From Alphaproteobacteria bacterium (GTDB taxonomy: Bacteria > Pseudomonadota > Alphaproteobacteria > Micropepsales > Micropepsaceae), in NCBI GenBank assembly GCA_019241645.1, contig JAFAWQ010000043.1, positions 1 through 64,000 on the forward strand: 64,000 nt of DNA, read 5' to 3'. The position numbers and the translations under genes were made by a program. Under the pieces are notes generated by a model, which saw only the letters and a list, made by a program, of their open reading frames with translations, was not told the origin of the DNA and did not search any database. The number at the start of each line of letters is the position of its first letter. Position 1 is the first letter of the stretch. Shown in pieces: positions 60,333-64,000 of the stretch.

Positions 60333-61625
60333 ATGGAAGCCCCTGCCCTGCTCGATGTGCACGATGTGCGGCGCGCGTTTCCACGTCCGGGTGGCGCGGA
60401 ATTGCTTGTGCTGGAAGGCGTGCAGCTCAGTTTGCGCGAAGGGGAGATCGTCGGGCTGCTCGGCCGCTCCGGTTCCGGCAAGTCCACTCTGCTGCGGATC
60501 ATCTCCGGCCTGTCGCAGCCGACCGCCGGCCACGTAATGTACCTCGGACACGCCGTGCAGGGACCGGCGCGGGGCATCGCCATGGTATTCCAGGGGTTCG
60601 CGCTGTTTCCCTGGCTCACAGTGCTGGAGAATGTGCAACTCGGCCTGCAGGCGCTGGGATTGCCGCCCGAGGAAATCCGCAAGCGCGCGTTGGCCGCCAT
60701 CGACCTCATCGGCCTCGATGGCTACGAATCTGCCTATCCGCGCGAGCTCTCCGGCGGCATGCGCCAACGCGTCGGCTTCGCGCGCGCGCTGGTGGTGCAT
60801 CCCAACATCCTGCTGATGGACGAGCCGTTCTCCGCGCTGGATGTTCTGACGGCGGAAAATCTGCGTACGGATTTCCTCGACCTCTGGAAGGAAGGCCAGC
60901 TGCCGATCAAAGGCGTCATCCTCGTCACCCACAATATCGAGGAAGCGGTGCTGATGTGCGACCGAGTGCTGCTGTTCTCCACCAATCCCGGCCGCATCGT
61001 CACCGAGATCAAGATCGACCTGCCGCAGCCGCGAGACCGGCAGGATCCGGCTTTCATCGCACTGGTCGACCGCATTTACACCGAGATGACGGCACGGCAG
61101 ACGGCGCAGCGCCGCGAGCGGCTCGGCGGCACCGGGATCGGCACGATTCTGCCGCCGGTCTCCACCAACCTGCTCGCCGGTCTCATCGAAGCGGTCGCGG
61201 CGCAGCCGTATAACGGCAAGGCTGACCTTCCCGACCTCACAGCCGACCTGCAGCTGGAAGTCGACGAGCTGTTTCCCGTCGCTGAAACCCTGCAGATGCT
61301 CCGGCTAGCCGAAGTGGAAGGCGGCGACATCCGGCTTACCCACATGGGCAAACGCTTCGCCGAGGAGGACACCAACGTGCGCAAGGAAATCTTCGCGCGG
61401 GCGCTGGTGAGCTACGTGCCGCTCGCCGCCCACATCCGCCGGGTGCTGGACGAGCGCGTCACGCATAACGCACCGTGGAGCCGCTTCGAGGACGAGCTGG
61501 AAGACTACATGACGGAGGAAGCTGCGGAGGCGACCCTCGATGCGGTGACCGCCTGGGCCCGCTTCGCCGAGCTGTTTGCCTATGACGACGAATCCGAAAT
61601 GTTTAGCCTCGAAAACCCGCAATAG
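60333..61625 (+). CDS. ABC importer ATP-binding protein with AAA-associated C-terminal domain
   Basis: 430 residues. The N-terminal ATPase resembles NitT/TauT ATPases: Walker A GRSGSGKST (near 46), signature LSGGMRQRVGFARALVVHP (near 140), Walker B ILLMDEPFSALD and H-loop VTHNIEEA. Residues about 270-430 are an extra domain of the AAA-associated type found with these fused-permease importers. The start is ATG 60333. It probably works with the 573-residue permease, with no binding protein visible in the window. Confidence 0.93.
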   Translation: MEAPALLDVHDVRRAFPRPGGAELLVLEGVQLSLREGEIVGLLGRSGSGKSTLLRIISGLSQPTAGHVMYLGHAVQGPARGIAMVFQGFALFPWLTVLENVQLGLQALGLPPEEIRKRALAAIDLIGLDGYESAYPRELSGGMRQRVGFARALVVHPNILLMDEPFSALDVLTAENLRTDFLDLWKEGQLPIKGVILVTHNIEEAVLMCDRVLLFSTNPGRIVTEIKIDLPQPRDRQDPAFIALVDRIYTEMTARQTAQRRERLGGTGIGTILPPVSTNLLAGLIEAVAAQPYNGKADLPDLTADLQLEVDELFPVAETLQMLRLAEVEGGDIRLTHMGKRFAEEDTNVRKEIFARALVSYVPLAAHIRRVLDERVTHNAPWSRFEDELEDYMTEEAAEATLDAVTAWARFAELFAYDDESEMFSLENPQ

Positions 61626-61736
61626 TCATTGGCGCGACACACCAAGGGAATTTTACTGGGTCGCCATCCGTCTGCTTGATGCCGGCGGGGCAACGCGTCA
61701 ACCGCCGCAGTCGTCGGGGCGATAGTGCGACAAGAT

Positions 61737-63005
61737 ATGATGAAGGCTGCCACCACCTGTGCTGCAACCGTCTGCATGACGTTTGCGTCGATCGGCGCGG
61801 CGCACGCCGCCAAGCTGAAGACCATCGCGTCCTTCTGCGCCGAAGCAGGATGTACCGACGGCGCCATCCCCGACAGAAAGCTTGTCATGGATGCGGCAGG
61901 CCGTCTTTACGGAACGACCGCATTGGGAGGAAACAGCAACCTCGGCACTGTATTTGAAGTCACGCCAAACGCTGACCGCAGCCAGTGGAAGCGGAACACG
62001 ATCTACAAATTCCCCGTCGGTTGCGGCCTGGACGGTTGCGAACCGTTCGGAAACCTCATCATCGACAAGGATGGCAACCTCTACGGCACAGCGTACGAAG
62101 GCGGCGCGTTCGGAGCCGGAACAATCTACAAGCTTTCGCCGAACGCCCAACACAGCAAATGGGCATTCGAAACGCTCTACGATTTCGGATCGGCACTCGC
62201 CGGTGGACCGTCCGCAGGCCTGACATACCGAGGCGCCTCCGCTGGCAATTCGTATGACGGTAAATCTCCCCTCTACGGCACAACGGTTTTCGGCGGCCTA
62301 AACGACGGGGGCGTTGTGTATGCCCTTAACCAGAAGCATGGCACTTGGGCAGAGACCGATCTCTACAGCTTCTGTTCGCAGGCCAATTGCGCGGATGGAA
62401 ATCTTCCGGACGCAGAACTTCTTGTCGCCGCGGATGGCCATCTTTTCGGAACGACATTGCAGGGCGGCGCGAACGGCAGCGGCGTGATTTTCGAACTCGC
62501 CAAAAAGGGCGGCGCCTGGAAGCAGACTGTGCTTCACAGCTTCTGCGAAATCGCGAATTGCGCAGACGGCAGTTTCACGCAGCGCGCCATGATCATGGAT
62601 GCTTCCGGAAACCTCTACGGCACCCTTGGATCGGGGGGCGCGCATGGCGGCGGCGTGGTGTTCAGTCTCGCGCCCAGTGGAACACAGTCCGGATACAAAG
62701 TGCTCTACGATTTCTGCAAGCGGGAGGGCTGCAAAGACGGAAAGCAGCCGGACTCGGAATTGTTCCTCGATCCGCATGGAGATCTTTACGGCACAACGAT
62801 TAACGGCGGGAATGGCAGCGGAACGGCGTTCAGGTTACGCGGTACAGCGCTTCGCACCTTGTACAGTTTCTGCTCGCGTTCAGCCTGCGCCGACGGCGAA
62901 CAACCCCGCGGCGGGCTGGTCAGGAACGAGTCCGGACACCTCTTTGGCAACACGTCCCTCGGCGGCAATAATGGCGAGGGTTCGGTGTTCGAAATTTCGC
63001 CTTAG
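61737..63005 (+). CDS. Secreted GloVer-repeat protein 1
   Basis: 422 residues from ATG 61737 (GTG 61725 and ATG 61740 are also in frame). A signal peptide (KAATTCAATVCMTFASIGAAHA) is followed by repeats of the GloVer type: LYGTTALGG...GTVFEV, LYGTAYEGGAFGAGTIYKL, LYGTTVFGG...GGVVYAL, and so on to GSVFEISP. Most repeats carry a paired-cysteine segment of the form SFCxxxxCxDG, likely disulfide-linked after export. The fold is probably a beta-propeller. Function unknown. A paralogue follows in tandem. Confidence 0.88.
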   Translation: MMKAATTCAATVCMTFASIGAAHAAKLKTIASFCAEAGCTDGAIPDRKLVMDAAGRLYGTTALGGNSNLGTVFEVTPNADRSQWKRNTIYKFPVGCGLDGCEPFGNLIIDKDGNLYGTAYEGGAFGAGTIYKLSPNAQHSKWAFETLYDFGSALAGGPSAGLTYRGASAGNSYDGKSPLYGTTVFGGLNDGGVVYALNQKHGTWAETDLYSFCSQANCADGNLPDAELLVAADGHLFGTTLQGGANGSGVIFELAKKGGAWKQTVLHSFCEIANCADGSFTQRAMIMDASGNLYGTLGSGGAHGGGVVFSLAPSGTQSGYKVLYDFCKREGCKDGKQPDSELFLDPHGDLYGTTINGGNGSGTAFRLRGTALRTLYSFCSRSACADGEQPRGGLVRNESGHLFGNTSLGGNNGEGSVFEISP

Positions 63006-63024
63006 CGGCAACATCGGAGGGGTT

Positions 63025-64000
63025 ATGCTATTGAAACAAACAAGACGCGCTGGGCTCGTGTCCCTTATCATCGCGCTTGCGGCGTTTCCCACAGGCGCCT
63101 ATGCCGCGACGTTTAAGGTCATTCACTCTTTCTGCGCCAAGGCGAATTGCGCGGATGGTTCGACCCCGATGAGCGACGTGTTCATCGACTCCTTGGGAGC
63201 AATTTACGGCTCAGCCCTCACTGGCGGCGCGCACAATGGCGGCGTGATTTATCGGCTGCGCCAGGATGCCGGCGGCAAGTGGAAATATGACACGCTATAC
63301 GACTTCTGCGCCAAGACGGGCTGCGCCGACGGCAGCGCGCCGATGAGCCGGCTGATCGCCGACGCGAAGGGTAATCTCTACGGCACAACGCGCGCCGGCG
63401 CGAATGGCGGCACGGCGTTCAAGTTGATGCCGCAAGGGGCCAATTGGAACCTCAAGACGATCTATCGATTCTGCACAAAGCCCGGTTGCCGCGACGGCTC
63501 CCAGCCAAGCAGCGGCCTCTCCTACCCGGGCGCCGACGAAGGCGCAGTCTATGACGGCATCTCTCCTCTGTATGGGGAAACGCAGTTCGGCGGCTCCGTA
63601 GGCCAAGGCGTTGTGTATTCGCTGACCCCGAACGGAGGAAAGACACTTTGGCGGTCGCGCACGATTCACACGTTCTGCAGCGAAACGGAGGATTGCGGCC
63701 TCACCGATGGCAGCCTGCCGACAGGCGGACTGCTGGTCGACGACAGTGGAAATCTCCTCGGTTCCACCGCGGGCGGCGGCGAGAACTTCTCCGGCGTGAT
63801 TTTCCGCTTTTCTCCCCATCGCGAGGACAAATGGAAGGAGAAGATTTTCTACACGTTCTGCCCCATCGGCTGTGCCGACGGACAATCGCCCACCGGCATC
63901 ATTCGCGACGATCTCGGCAACCTGTTCGGCACGACTGTCGGGATGGGAGGCCATGGCAAGGGCGGCACCCTTTTCAAGTTCGCGACGGACGGCACATTCA
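63025..64000 (+). CDS. Secreted GloVer-repeat protein 2, cut by window edge
   Basis: Open to the right edge, so at least 325 residues. ATG 63025 is preceded by GGAGGGG. The signal peptide is LVSLIIALAAFPTGAYA, then repeats such as GGAHNGGVIYRL, LYGTTRAGANGGTAFKL and LFGTTVGMGGHGKGGTLFKF, each with the FCxxxxCxDG unit (HSFCAKANCADG, DFCAKTGCADG, RFCTKPGCRDG). It begins 20 bases after the first paralogue and is surely the result of a duplication. The C-terminus is not visible. Confidence 0.88.
   Translation, partial: MLLKQTRRAGLVSLIIALAAFPTGAYAATFKVIHSFCAKANCADGSTPMSDVFIDSLGAIYGSALTGGAHNGGVIYRLRQDAGGKWKYDTLYDFCAKTGCADGSAPMSRLIADAKGNLYGTTRAGANGGTAFKLMPQGANWNLKTIYRFCTKPGCRDGSQPSSGLSYPGADEGAVYDGISPLYGETQFGGSVGQGVVYSLTPNGGKTLWRSRTIHTFCSETEDCGLTDGSLPTGGLLVDDSGNLLGSTAGGGENFSGVIFRFSPHREDKWKEKIFYTFCPIGCADGQSPTGIIRDDLGNLFGTTVGMGGHGKGGTLFKFATDGTF

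Overview
The window looks like a chromosomal segment of a GC-rich alphaproteobacterium. The evidence is the gene order: rpsT-dnaA-dnaN-recF-gyrB with mutM, ubiE, ubiB, coaBC and dut close by; an eno-ftsB-pdhA-pdhB-pdhC-lpdA run with a lipoyl domain fused to PdhB; and sdhB, kdsA, rlmN and an IalB-like protein. GANTC (CcrM-type) sites lie upstream of dnaA. No rRNA, tRNA, CRISPR array, prophage or insertion sequence with a transposase is visible, so this is mostly core genome with small accessory patches. The genus cannot be fixed from the sequence alone.

Layout. 1-2.2 kb: the 5' end of sdhB, then a copper/cytochrome oxidase assembly group (PCuAC chaperone, CtaG-like membrane protein, Sco/SenC). 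2.1-10.8 kb: a minus-strand central-carbon run eno > ftsB > pdhA > pdhB > GFA protein > pdhC > DUF3667 protein > lpdA. 10.9-20.5 kb: a small secreted protein, MAPEG, kdsA, topA, a DUF3828-like protein, rnr, a NUDIX hydrolase, a frameshifted MFS gene and rpmG with a terminator. 20.5-30.9 kb: alpha/beta hydrolase, FAD oxidase, coaBC-dut, cysK, GST, MATE pump and three poorly characterised genes. 31.0-31.9 kb: a gene-poor stretch with a likely 6S RNA on the minus strand and repeat-like palindromes. 32-38 kb: ubiE-ubiB (ubiquinone synthesis), mutM, a bulb-type lectin protein, arfB, an enoyl-CoA hydratase and rpsT. 38-45 kb: the replication cluster dnaA-dnaN-recF-gyrB. 45-51 kb: methyltransferase, rlmN, IalB-like protein, an ABC-2 exporter and an asparaginase. 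50.3-53.8 kb: a radical SAM/SPASM enzyme next to a Tat-signal protein and a TolB/TPR membrane protein. 53.9-61.6 kb: an Nramp-like transporter, a GlsB-family protein, methylmalonyl-CoA mutase with two small upstream genes, and an ABC importer of the nitrate/taurine class. 61.7-64 kb: two tandem secreted GloVer-repeat proteins, the second cut by the window edge.

The most unusual features are these: (1) palindromic elements with terminal inverted repeats inserted in frame inside two core genes, pdhC and rnr, with related fragments in intergenic DNA; (2) an uncharacterised cassette of a radical SAM/SPASM enzyme and a Tat-exported small protein, a candidate peptide-modification system; (3) a likely 6S RNA gene; (4) a one-base frameshift in an MFS gene; (5) a three-hairpin leader that partly covers the ribosome binding site of the importer operon; (6) a pair of small genes overlapping the mutase start, with a palindrome over the promoter.
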